Source of the DNA: Planctomycetota bacterium
GTDB lineage: Bacteria; Planctomycetota; UBA1135; UBA2386
Assembly: GCA_020425885.1 (NCBI GenBank)
Contig: JAGQRA010000996.1
Location: 1-5,910, forward strand
DNA: 5,910 nucleotides
Direction: 5' to 3'
The first letter of the stretch is position 1. The number at the start of each line of letters is the position of its first letter. Position numbers and translations under genes: made by a program. The notes under the pieces are model-generated. The model did no database searches. It was not told the DNA's origin and was given only the letters and a program-made list of their open reading frames with translations. This document shows, piece by piece, positions 1 through 5,910 of the stretch.

Positions 1-53
1 GAGGCGCACAGGCAGCGCATCGCGCGCGTCGACTGCCGCCCGTGCGTGCAAGA
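1..53. other. Window edge, downstream of the oxidoreductase gene
   Basis: This short GC-rich stretch lies beyond the stop codon of the minus-strand oxidoreductase gene. It has no stop codon that would mark the end of a plus-strand gene and no convincing hairpin; the only dyad is a 5-bp GGCAG/CTGCC pair (11-15 and 33-37), too weak to call a terminator. It is too short to say what the neighbouring gene is. Confidence 0.3.
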
Positions 54-1367
54 TCAGATCGCCTGCGCCGTTCTGGCCTTCGGGTCGTAGCTCCACGCCT
101 TGCCGGTCCACATCGAACGCGCGGCGAGGTCGACGATGACCATGACCTTGGCGCCGAGCTCGACCTGGCTGCGATTGGGGGTGCGGGTGCGGATCGAGTC
201 GATCCAGTTGACGCGCAGCTCGTCCTGGTCGTCGCGGAACACCTTGCACTGGATCTTCTGCTCGTCGACCTCGTCGGCGAAGATCCGCTGCGGGCGCAGG
301 ACGACGTCCTCGCTGCCGAGGAACAGCGTGGCCTTGTGACCGCGCACCATCACCGGCATGCCTTCCTCGTTGCAGGTCGAGCCGGCGACCGTCATCACGT
401 GGCCGGTCTCGAACTCGATCGTCAGGTTGACCTGGTCGTGGTTCTCCATCGCCTTGTCGATGATGTGCGAACCGCTGGCGATGACGCGGACCGGCCAGCC
501 CTGATCGATCGCCATGATCAGCGGCGTCATCTGGTGCACCAGCAGGTCGCCGATGATGCCGGTCGAGTAGCGCTTGTAGCGCCGCCAACGCGCGTAGACC
601 TTGGGATCCCATGGCGCCTTGCCCGATGGCCCGCACCACGATTCCCAGTCGAGATTCACGCCGGGCTCCCACTTGTCGTCGATGGCGTAGTAGTTCCACT
701 CGCCGTCCTTGCTGTTGCGGCAGTACGAGGTCTGCGACCAGGTCGGCGCGCCGATCTCGCCGGCGGCGATCAGCCGTTGGGTCTCGATGTAGCGCTCCTG
801 CATGATGTACTGCGTCCCGACCTGCAGCAGGCGATCGGGGTTCTGCTTGACGACGTCCCACAGCCGCAGCGCGTCGGCGAGGTGGTAGGTCATCGGCTTC
901 TCGCAGTAGACGTCCTTGCCGGCGAGGATCGCGTCTTCGGCCATCTTGGCGTGCCAGTGCTCGGGCGAGGCGATCAGGACACCGTGGATGTCCTTCCGGG
1001 CCAGCAGCTCGGTGTAGTTGCCGTAGGTGAGGACCTCCTGCCCGGGCTGCTTGTCGGCGCACTGCTTGCGCGCGCTCTCGAGCCGCGATTGGCAGACATC
1101 GGCCAGGGCCACGATGCGCATGTCGAAGCGCTGCTGCCCCTGCAGGCGGAGGAAGGCGTTGCAGTGGGCGGTGCCCATGCCGCCGGTGCCGATGACCCCG
1201 ATCCGGATCGGATCACCTGGCCGCAGCGTCGCTCCGGGGGCGGCGGCAGGGATCGGCGCCGTGTTCTGCAGGTTGAGGAACAGCGGCGCGGTGCCGGCGA
1301 CGGCGGCGGACTGGAACAGGAAATCGCGTCGCGAGGGCGCGGGACGAGGTTCGTGTGGAGTGGTCAT
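54..1367 (-). CDS. Tat-exported Gfo/Idh/MocA-family oxidoreductase
   Basis: The 437-residue product is a NAD(P)-dependent dehydrogenase of the Gfo/Idh/MocA family, whose members mostly oxidise or reduce sugars, inositols and related polyols. The N-terminus has a twin-arginine motif, SRRDFLF (residues 12-18), then an Ala-rich hydrophobic stretch, so the protein is probably exported folded, with its cofactor bound. The Rossmann fold starts near residue 54, with the dinucleotide-binding GTGGMG at 60-65 and an acidic D90 after the second strand, which would favour NAD over NADP. The family's EKP motif is at 156-158, and its lysine is the usual catalytic residue. PEHWH (135-139) and the GDLLVHQ segment (273-279) match conserved positions of the C-terminal alpha/beta substrate domain. 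NWIDSIR (387-393) and a YDP near the C-terminus are typical of the planctomycete-type subgroup. Length is normal and the gene looks intact. The start is supported by GAGGAT eight bases upstream and by the Tat motif. The substrate cannot be read from the sequence. Confidence 0.93.
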   Translation of the reverse strand: MTTPHEPRPAPSRRDFLFQSAAVAGTAPLFLNLQNTAPIPAAAPGATLRPGDPIRIGVIGTGGMGTAHCNAFLRLQGQQRFDMRIVALADVCQSRLESARKQCADKQPGQEVLTYGNYTELLARKDIHGVLIASPEHWHAKMAEDAILAGKDVYCEKPMTYHLADALRLWDVVKQNPDRLLQVGTQYIMQERYIETQRLIAAGEIGAPTWSQTSYCRNSKDGEWNYYAIDDKWEPGVNLDWESWCGPSGKAPWDPKVYARWRRYKRYSTGIIGDLLVHQMTPLIMAIDQGWPVRVIASGSHIIDKAMENHDQVNLTIEFETGHVMTVAGSTCNEEGMPVMVRGHKATLFLGSEDVVLRPQRIFADEVDEQKIQCKVFRDDQDELRVNWIDSIRTRTPNRSQVELGAKVMVIVDLAARSMWTGKAWSYDPKARTAQAI

Positions 1368-1375
1368 GGGCGGCG

Positions 1376-1381
1376 ATCCTC
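1376..1381 (-). promoter_or_regulatory. Ribosome binding site of the oxidoreductase gene
   Basis: On the minus strand this reads GAGGAT, with an 8-base spacer to the ATG at 1367. It supports the start codon that places the twin-arginine motif near the N-terminus. Confidence 0.6.
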
Positions 1382-1395
1382 AGGTGGGAGCTCCT

Positions 1396-1437
1396 GGCAT
1401 TGTCACCGTCGCCGTGACCGGGTGCGATCCGAATGCC
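1396..1437. promoter_or_regulatory. Nested dyad in the divergent gap (possible operator)
   Basis: An inner inverted repeat, GTCAC (1402-1406) and GTGAC (1414-1418), is separated by 7 bases. It sits inside an outer pair, GGCATT (1396-1401) and AATGCC (1432-1437). The outer and inner arms abut on the left but are 13 bases apart on the right, so this is not one clean hairpin. Its place about 30 bases upstream of the oxidoreductase start suits a regulator site. In GC-rich DNA a 5-6 bp dyad can arise by chance, so this is only a candidate. Confidence 0.2.
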
Positions 1438-1500
1438 CGGGAAAAGCGTCTTCGGCGCCGTGGTCGCCGCGGCTTCGCTACGTCGATCGGCCACTTGCCG

Positions 1501-1515
1501 GTTCCGTCATGGAAC
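1501..1515. promoter_or_regulatory. GTTCC-N5-GGAAC dyad (possible operator)
   Basis: A 15-base interrupted palindrome with perfect 5-bp arms lies 40 bases upstream of the chosen start of the single-haem protein gene. This is the position and form expected of a dimeric regulator's site or an upstream promoter element. No clear -35/-10 pair could be fixed around it. It could be chance. Confidence 0.2.
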
Positions 1516-1554
1516 TCGAACATCACCCCGCGGCGTGTGACGCCGCCACTTCCC

Positions 1555-2823
1555 ATGCTGTCCGCCAATACGTGCCTGATCTCGGCGCTGGTGGTGGCCA
1601 ATGCGGCCGTCGCCCAGCGCTTCCACCTGCGCAGTCCCAATGACTACAAGCAGACCGCGGATGACAACGCCGCGACGTTGCTGAACGCGCGGCTGGAGCG
1701 CGGTGAGATCACGCTCGCCGCGGAGGGCCGGAGCGGGCGGTTGCGGGCGCTGCTGCGGGCCCTGTCGGTGCCCGAGTCGAGCCAGATGCTCGTGTTCAGC
1801 AAGACCAGCCTGCAGCGCCATCGCATCTCGCCGCAGAACCCGCGCGCGGTCTACTTCGGCCCCGACACCTATGTCGGTTGGGTGCCCGGCGCCGCGGCGC
1901 TCGAGGTCGCGGTCGGCGACCCGAAGCTCGGCATCGCATTCTACAAGCTGCCGCAGGGTGATGACGTGCCGCCCCGTCTGGAGCGCGATGACTCGTGCCT
2001 CCGCTGTCACGCCAGCACCTACACCGAGGACGAGCCGGGCCTGGTGTTGCGATCGGTGTTCCCGGACGAAGGCGGCGATCCCATCGCCGGCGCCGGCGAG
2101 GCCGACGTCTCGATGCGGGCGCCGATGGTCGAGCGTTGGGGAGGCTGGATCGTCACCGGCCACTTCGCCGGCGAGCATCGCGGCAACGGCATCGCCTTCC
2201 GCGGCGAGGATGATCGCTGGCAGGTCCACAGCCAGCCGGCGGAGGACCTCAACGCGTTCGCGGCCGACTTCAAGGCCGAGGACTACCCGATGCCGACCAG
2301 TGACATCGGCGCGCTGTTGGCGCTCGAGCAGCAGGTGACCCTGCACAACGTGCTGGTCCGGTCGATGCTGCAGATGCGCTGTCTGCAGGAGGGGGATGCG
2401 GCGCTCAACGAGATGCTCGGTGAGAGCGGCGAACGCGAGCAGACCGCCCGCATCGCCGACCGCCTGGCCAAGGAGATCACCGAGCAGCTGTTGATGGGCC
2501 GAGAGGCTTCGCTCGCCGAGCGCGACGCCGCGCCGCTGCCGGCCTTCGCCCGCGACTTCGCCGCGCTCTGGCCGCGGGACGCCAATGGCACCCGACTCGG
2601 GCAACTAGACCTGCGGCAACGGCTGTTCGTGCTGCCGATGTCGCCGATGGTGCATTCGCCCGCGTTCGCGAGATTGCCCGATGCGCTGCGGGAACGCGTG
2701 CTCGTTCGTCTGCGCAAGGCCCTCGCGCGGGGGCGTCTGCCGGCCGGTGTGACGATGACGCGTGAGCAACGCGAGGTGCTGGATGCCCATCTCGCCGCGA
2801 CGCTGCCCGGATACGGGAAGTAG
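1555..2823 (+). CDS. Secreted single-haem c-type cytochrome-like protein, function unknown
   Basis: The 422-residue product has a hydrophobic N-terminus ending in ANAAVA followed by Q, which fits signal peptidase I cleavage after about residue 20. One c-type haem motif, CLRCH, lies at 148-152. The only other cysteines are one in the signal peptide and one near residue 280 (QMRCLQ). Segments that look conserved are VFSKTSLQ (80-87), ISPQNPRAVYF just after it, YVGWV (106-110) and ERWGGWIVTGHF (193-204), followed by HRGN (208-211). From memory these match a family of exported proteins, usually annotated hypothetical, in Planctomycetota and other bacteria; I know of no function. H203 and H208 are possible distal haem ligands (inference). 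The C-terminal half is mostly helical and charged. No Shine-Dalgarno precedes the ATG and the n-region lacks basic residues. A GTG at 1537 or a TTG at 1495, both in frame, are alternatives, and the TTG would add two arginines. The gene converges on the decahaem cytochrome. Confidence 0.82.
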   Translation: MLSANTCLISALVVANAAVAQRFHLRSPNDYKQTADDNAATLLNARLERGEITLAAEGRSGRLRALLRALSVPESSQMLVFSKTSLQRHRISPQNPRAVYFGPDTYVGWVPGAAALEVAVGDPKLGIAFYKLPQGDDVPPRLERDDSCLRCHASTYTEDEPGLVLRSVFPDEGGDPIAGAGEADVSMRAPMVERWGGWIVTGHFAGEHRGNGIAFRGEDDRWQVHSQPAEDLNAFAADFKAEDYPMPTSDIGALLALEQQVTLHNVLVRSMLQMRCLQEGDAALNEMLGESGEREQTARIADRLAKEITEQLLMGREASLAERDAAPLPAFARDFAALWPRDANGTRLGQLDLRQRLFVLPMSPMVHSPAFARLPDALRERVLVRLRKALARGRLPAGVTMTREQREVLDAHLAATLPGYGK

Positions 2824-2859
2824 GGACGGCGGATCGGGGTGCCGCGAGGGCAGCGCCTA

Positions 2860-2893
2860 CGAAAGAGCCCGCGCCGGGGCGCGGGCTCGTTCG
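2860..2893. terminator. Bidirectional terminator hairpin between convergent genes
   Basis: A perfect 10-bp stem, GAGCCCGCGC (2865-2874) with GCGCGGGCTC (2879-2888), closes a CGGG tetraloop. After one A-G mismatch the stem extends by four more pairs (CGAA 2860-2863 with TTCG 2890-2893). It starts 36 bases after the stop of the single-haem gene and lies 32 bases past the stop of the decahaem cytochrome gene on the other strand, so it can terminate both. The T-runs on either side are short, so termination may be partial or factor-assisted. Confidence 0.75.
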
Positions 2894-2925
2894 TCTGTCC
2901 GGGGCCCGATGGCCGGGCTGGCTGG

Positions 2926-5184
2926 TTAGCGGTTGTGAACCAGCTCGACGTCGGCCGTGCGGCCAGGGCCGTGGCAGATGGCGCACGACTCCAGGGCGTT
3001 GCCGATGTCACTGCGGTTGGTGTATGGACCGCCGATCGGAACCGTGAGCAGGCCGCCGTTCTGCGTCATGTGTGCCCACGCCGCCGTGCTGGTGTGGCAG
3101 TAGAAGCAGCTCGACGCGGTCGGCGAGTTCACCCAGTCGGTCGAGTTGGGCATGTTGGTGCCGAGTCGGGCCGTGGCGACCGCCGCCGGGTCCGCGTCGA
3201 GGCCGTTGGGCTGGCCGGTGGTGCGGACGGTGGTGCCGAGCAGATCGTCGGCCAGCGGCAGCTCGTAGCTGTCGCCGTCGTGGCAGAGCGCGCAGTTGTT
3301 GGTCGTCGCCGGGAAGGTCACCTCGGACCAGTTGTAGTAGATGCCGCCGTTGCGATTGCGGACGTGTTCGAAGTCACGCGTGCGGACACCGTTGGAGTGG
3401 ATGCCGTGGATCATGTCCTTGAAGTTCTGGGCATCCTCCGGGGCCGTGAACCAGGCCGCCTGCTCGCGACCGCTGCTGCTCAGGTTTGGCACGTGGCACA
3501 TCACGCAGATCATGTCCGAGCCGAACGTGAACACGCGGTTGCCGCCGTGGCCTTCGAAGAACTCGTGACACGACGCACACTTGCTGGTGTCGACGACCGT
3601 GCGCCGTTCGTCATCGTTCGTCACCGCCACCACGGCCGATGCCGTGTGCAGCGAGACGTCGCTGGAGCCATTGCCGGTCAGGTCCTGCTGCAGGTAGCTC
3701 TGCAGGCCGACCGCGCGCAGGGTCGCGCCGACCGGGAACTGGCTGCCGCTGTCGGTGATGACGGCGGTCATGACGCCGGATCCCGAGTCGAAGCTCAGCG
3801 TGCCGACCGGAGACGACGACGCGATCGGGCTGAAGCTGTTGAGCCCGACGCTGATCGGCTGGGCATCGTCCTCGTCGAAGTTGTTGTAGTCCTTCGGCGC
3901 GCTGATGCCGTCCTGCGACTTGGCGTAGGCGAGCAGGAGGCCCGGGTAGCGGAACGGCGTGCCGGCGTTGCCGAACTCGAGCGGCAGGTTGGTGACGTCG
4001 AGCGGCGTGCCGTCGCTGAGGATCTTGAAGTGGATCGTGACGTTGTTGGAACCGTCGACGGTGGCATCGATCATCTCGTAGGTGATCGTGTGCTGACCGG
4101 TGAACAGCTCCGGGTTGTTCAACGTCGCGTTGGCCGAGGTGTGCTTCTCGGCGATGTCCTCCGGCAGGTGGCAGCTCCTGCAGAGCAGGTTGTTGTCCTG
4201 CGGCGGGCCCGTGTGCGTGTTCATCGCATGGGCGTTGAAGATGTCGTGGCAGCCGTCGCACGCCACGATGTTCGGCAGGTTGCGCCAGTTGTCGGCCTGC
4301 GGCGTCTCGGCGTCGTCGGCGTTGTGGCACTTGCGGCAGTTGATGACCTCCTGCGGATAGGTGACCTCGGCGAAGGACTGGGCGCCGTGCAGGACCGCGA
4401 AGTCCCCGGAGTTGTGGATCCGGTGGATCATGAAGGCGAAGGTGCCTTCACCTTCGGCCAGATCCTGGTTGTGGCATTGCACGCAGTACTCGACCTTGTG
4501 GCGGCTGCCGTGGAACCGGAGGTCGCTGTGACACTCGTTGCAGCTCGACATCACGGCGATCTTGCGCGTGAGGGTGACGGCGCTGCCGTCGGGCACGAAG
4601 TCCAGCCAGAGGTTCTGTTCCTCGAGCGGGACCAGCTGTGTCCTGCCGACCTGGCCGGCGATGCGGTGCGTCAGGGTCGGCTCGTAGGTCACACCGGACA
4701 CCGCCGTGACGTCGGTGTTGAACGTGAAGGTGTAGCTGCCGTCGTTGTTGTCGACCAGGCTGGCGCCGTTGTCGTAGTCGGGCTCGCCGGTGGTCCCGTC
4801 GCGGACGTAGGCGACCCAGCGGTCGGGATCCCCGCCCTCGCCGGGAACGAGCTTGGTCAGCGTGAACCTGACGAAGTTGTGGTAGCCCTCCCAGTACGGC
4901 ACCAGGCCGACGATCGGCAGGCCCTCGGCGGTCTTGATGGTGAACGTGACGACCGGCGGGCTGGCGATGGAGACCGCCGTGATCTCGCTCACGACGTCGA
5001 GCTGCTCGAGCACGTCGAAGGAAGTCGTGGTGGCGTCGAAACCACCGACAGGCCCGGCAGGCCCCGCAGGTCCGGCGGGCCCGGCCGGTCCCTGGGCGCC
5101 ATCGCTGTTGGAGCATCCCAGCGGCAATACCGCGGCGAGGCTGAGAAGCAGGCCGGTGCCTGCCCTGAGACTTCTACGACTCAT
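2926..5184 (-). CDS. OmcA/MtrC-family decahaem c-type cytochrome lipoprotein
   Basis: The 752-residue product is a probable cell-surface electron-transfer protein. Characterised relatives (MtrC and OmcA of Shewanella) reduce metals, minerals and flavins outside the cell. A signal peptide with basic n-region (SRRSLR) ends at PLGC; C24 is the likely lipidated residue, though proline at -3 is unusual. S25 would not retain it at the inner membrane. A collagen-like stretch follows (29-47). Haem-free domain I spans about 49-214 and has family-like text (SLVDNNDGSYTFTF, TLTHRI). Five CxxCH motifs follow at 215, 234, 283, 309 and 335. A haem-free domain (340-535) precedes five more at 536, 560, 631, 693 and 734, giving the four-domain MtrC plan. 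Histidines for distal ligation abound (MIHRIHNSG, MIHGIHSNG). There are only 21 cysteines: twenty for haem and C24. The start is supported by AAGGAG nine bases upstream. The reading frame is open back to 5352, but that extension has no signal-like sequence. No MtrA/MtrB-type partner gene is present. Confidence 0.95.
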   Translation of the reverse strand: MSRRSLRAGTGLLLSLAAVLPLGCSNSDGAQGPAGPAGPAGPAGPVGGFDATTTSFDVLEQLDVVSEITAVSIASPPVVTFTIKTAEGLPIVGLVPYWEGYHNFVRFTLTKLVPGEGGDPDRWVAYVRDGTTGEPDYDNGASLVDNNDGSYTFTFNTDVTAVSGVTYEPTLTHRIAGQVGRTQLVPLEEQNLWLDFVPDGSAVTLTRKIAVMSSCNECHSDLRFHGSRHKVEYCVQCHNQDLAEGEGTFAFMIHRIHNSGDFAVLHGAQSFAEVTYPQEVINCRKCHNADDAETPQADNWRNLPNIVACDGCHDIFNAHAMNTHTGPPQDNNLLCRSCHLPEDIAEKHTSANATLNNPELFTGQHTITYEMIDATVDGSNNVTIHFKILSDGTPLDVTNLPLEFGNAGTPFRYPGLLLAYAKSQDGISAPKDYNNFDEDDAQPISVGLNSFSPIASSSPVGTLSFDSGSGVMTAVITDSGSQFPVGATLRAVGLQSYLQQDLTGNGSSDVSLHTASAVVAVTNDDERRTVVDTSKCASCHEFFEGHGGNRVFTFGSDMICVMCHVPNLSSSGREQAAWFTAPEDAQNFKDMIHGIHSNGVRTRDFEHVRNRNGGIYYNWSEVTFPATTNNCALCHDGDSYELPLADDLLGTTVRTTGQPNGLDADPAAVATARLGTNMPNSTDWVNSPTASSCFYCHTSTAAWAHMTQNGGLLTVPIGGPYTNRSDIGNALESCAICHGPGRTADVELVHNR
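5044..5100 (-). repeat. Collagen-like Gly-X-Y repeat within the decahaem cytochrome
   Basis: Residues 29-47 of the cytochrome are six Gly-X-Y triplets plus a closing glycine: GAQ, four GPA, GPV, G. The DNA copies differ at third positions (GGC, GGT and GGG glycine codons are mixed), so the repeat is kept at protein level and is not a recent slippage tract. It lies five residues after the lipidation cysteine and probably forms an extended tether between membrane and first domain. It is too short for a stable collagen triple helix by itself. Confidence 0.85.
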
Positions 5185-5193
5185 CGTTTCTGG

Positions 5194-5199
5194 CTCCTT
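5194..5199 (-). promoter_or_regulatory. Ribosome binding site of the decahaem cytochrome gene
   Basis: On the minus strand this reads AAGGAG, nine bases before the ATG at 5184. It is the strongest Shine-Dalgarno in the window and fixes the start at the residue that opens the lipoprotein signal, not at the upstream ATG at 5352. Confidence 0.8.
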
Positions 5200-5295
5200 G
5201 AGGGGGGATGTGATCGGTTGTCGAGAATGCGGGCGGCTCCCGGGAAGCTGCTGATCGGAGCTTGGTCGGGGGCCTAGATGCGTTGTCTGACGGGG

Positions 5296-5301
5296 ATTGT
5301 A
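5296..5301 (-). promoter_or_regulatory. Candidate -10 element for the decahaem cytochrome
   Basis: On the minus strand this reads TACAAT, five of six matches to TATAAT, in a relatively AT-rich patch. No good -35 hexamer was found 16-19 bases upstream. If used, it would give a leader of roughly 100 bases before the cytochrome start. Confidence 0.25.
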
Positions 5302-5497
5302 GCTATCGACATGGTGCGGACGATTGGCTTTGATCGCGCTCCAACTACGCACTCCTGGGGTGGCTCGACCTCAGAATGCGATCACTGCGCAGCCTACCTG
5401 GACCGAGGTGCGTATTGCTCCGCCCATCTGCCACCGGGCGGTCCCCGTTCGGGTCGGTCTTCGGACGAAGGTGGCCCGGGTGGTATGTTCCGCTGCC

Positions 5498-5910
5498 ATG
5501 GTGTTACGCACTGTGGTTGCAGGGTTCGTCGCGGTCGCGGCGCTCGTCGCGCAGGCGCCGCCGGGCTTCAAGACCTACGAGAACAAGCTCGCCGAGCTCG
5601 CCTTCTACTACCCGGTCGCGTTCAAGGAAGTTCCGGTTCCGCCGACCGAGCAGACCCTGGTCGCGCGCTACGTGCTCGCCGACAAGCCGCGTGAGCTGAA
5701 GAAGGTCAGCGATCAGGTCTACAAGGCGGTGGAGCCGCAGATCCTCGTCTATCGCTTCGCCCTGCCGACGGTGTTGACCGGGGCCGCCGCCAGCGCGCCG
5801 GCGGCAGACGACAAGCCCGCGACCGTGCGCGAGGCGATGGAGGAGCGGAGTCGCGTGTCGTCGTGGGAGGAGTTCGTGAAGCGCTTCCAGCAATGGCGCC
5901 TGGTCGAGGA
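5498..5910 (+). CDS. Secreted protein of unknown function (3' end cut by the window)
   Basis: The frame from the ATG at 5498 stays open for 137 codons and runs off the window, so only the N-terminal part is visible. It starts with MVLRTVVAGFVAVAALVAQA, a short basic n-region, a hydrophobic core and an AQA-type cleavage site, so the protein is probably exported through Sec. The mature part is soluble-looking, with an aromatic patch (LAFYYPVAF), a region rich in Lys and Glu, an Ala/Pro/Asp-rich linker (TGAAASAPAADDKPA) near residues 93-107, and then a charged, probably helical segment (SSWEEFVKRFQQW). No cysteine or haem motif occurs in the visible part. I do not recognise the family. The start is uncertain: no close Shine-Dalgarno precedes 5498, while a GTG at 5480, in frame, has AAGG eight bases upstream and would add six residues. 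It is divergent from the cytochrome and may share its regulatory region. Confidence 0.72.
   Translation, partial: MVLRTVVAGFVAVAALVAQAPPGFKTYENKLAELAFYYPVAFKEVPVPPTEQTLVARYVLADKPRELKKVSDQVYKAVEPQILVYRFALPTVLTGAAASAPAADDKPATVREAMEERSRVSSWEEFVKRFQQWRLVE

Larger units (their letters stand above)
5185..5497. other. Divergent intergenic region upstream of the decahaem cytochrome
   Basis: This gap of 313 bases separates the cytochrome gene from the secreted-protein gene on the opposite strand. It should hold promoters for both. I see a candidate minus-strand -10 (5296-5301), a direct repeat TGATCGG (5211-5217 and 5252-5258), and a small dyad CTTCG-GA-CGAAG (5459-5470) upstream of the plus-strand gene. 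Reading frames that cross it give arginine- and proline-rich peptides without family features and are not called as genes. No RNA gene or riboswitch fold was recognised. Confidence 0.55.

Noticed and set aside
1027..1554. Extension of the single-haem protein upstream to an ATG at 1027.
   Set aside because: The added part would overlap the oxidoreductase antisense for over 300 bases, encodes Arg/Pro-rich sequence, and would bury the signal peptide in the interior.
42..1643. A 533-codon open frame on the plus strand opposite the oxidoreductase gene.
   Set aside because: It is antisense to a gene with clear family motifs, and its low-complexity Arg/Gly/Val composition is that of a codon-bias shadow.
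1507..2604. A 365-codon minus-strand frame opposite the single-haem protein gene.
   Set aside because: Antisense shadow: no family motif, no ribosome site, and the plus strand has a signal peptide, a haem motif and a terminator in the right place.
2839..5277. An 812-codon open frame on the plus strand opposite nearly all of the decahaem cytochrome gene.
   Set aside because: Its product is a Val/Arg/Ala/Asp-rich string without motifs or hydrophobic organisation. It arises because the cytochrome's GC-rich codon use avoids the triplets that read as stops on the other strand.
5185..5352. Extension of the decahaem cytochrome to an upstream ATG at 5352.
   Set aside because: The extra 56 residues are not signal-like, and the strong AAGGAG plus lipoprotein signal point to the start at 5184.
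5460..5489. A TTCGGA / TATGTT pair spaced 18 bases as a promoter giving a leaderless start at 5498.
   Set aside because: The hexamers match consensus at only three and four positions, so it is no better than chance in this sequence.
5278..5694. A 138-codon plus-strand frame spanning the divergent gap and the start of the secreted-protein gene.
   Set aside because: Beyond 5498 it lies in a different frame from the signal-peptide-bearing gene, and it is Arg/Gly-rich with no recognisable features.

Overview
The window is GC-rich and gene-dense and carries four protein-coding genes. Two genes that reach into its interior converge on a shared terminator, and both intergenic gaps at the far sides are divergent. 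The organism looks like a Gram-negative bacterium with a large exported proteome. The twin-arginine-exported Gfo/Idh/MocA oxidoreductase is of a kind very common in Planctomycetota, and the single-haem protein beside it recalls sequences I associate with the same group. That taxonomic placement is an inference, and no marker gene is present to settle it.

Layout, left to right. (1) 54-1367, minus: a Tat-exported Gfo/Idh/MocA-family dehydrogenase, complete. (2) 1368-1554: a divergent gap holding two operator-like dyads. (3) 1555-2823, plus: a secreted protein with one CxxCH haem site and no assigned function. (4) 2824-2925: a convergent gap with a strong hairpin at 2860-2893 that can serve both flanking genes. 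(5) 2926-5184, minus: an OmcA/MtrC-family decahaem c-type cytochrome lipoprotein, with ten CxxCH motifs in two groups of five separated by a haem-free beta-type domain, and a short collagen-like Gly-Pro-Ala stretch just after the lipidation cysteine. (6) 5185-5497: a divergent gap with a possible minus-strand -10 element. (7) 5498 to the window end, plus: the first 137 codons of an unrecognised secreted protein that continues beyond the window.

All four products appear to be exported, three through Sec-type or lipoprotein signals and one through Tat. The decahaem cytochrome is the functional centre. Characterised members of its family sit on the cell surface and pass electrons from a periplasmic cytochrome/porin conduit (MtrA/MtrB type) to minerals, metals or other outside acceptors. 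No such conduit gene lies in this window. The convergent single-haem protein may share the same c-type cytochrome maturation machinery, but nothing here shows that the two act together. The oxidoreductase and the partial secreted protein have no evident link to electron transport. No RNA genes, mobile elements or CRISPR arrays were seen. The most interesting content is the unusual form of the decahaem cytochrome and the uncharacterised single-haem family next to it.
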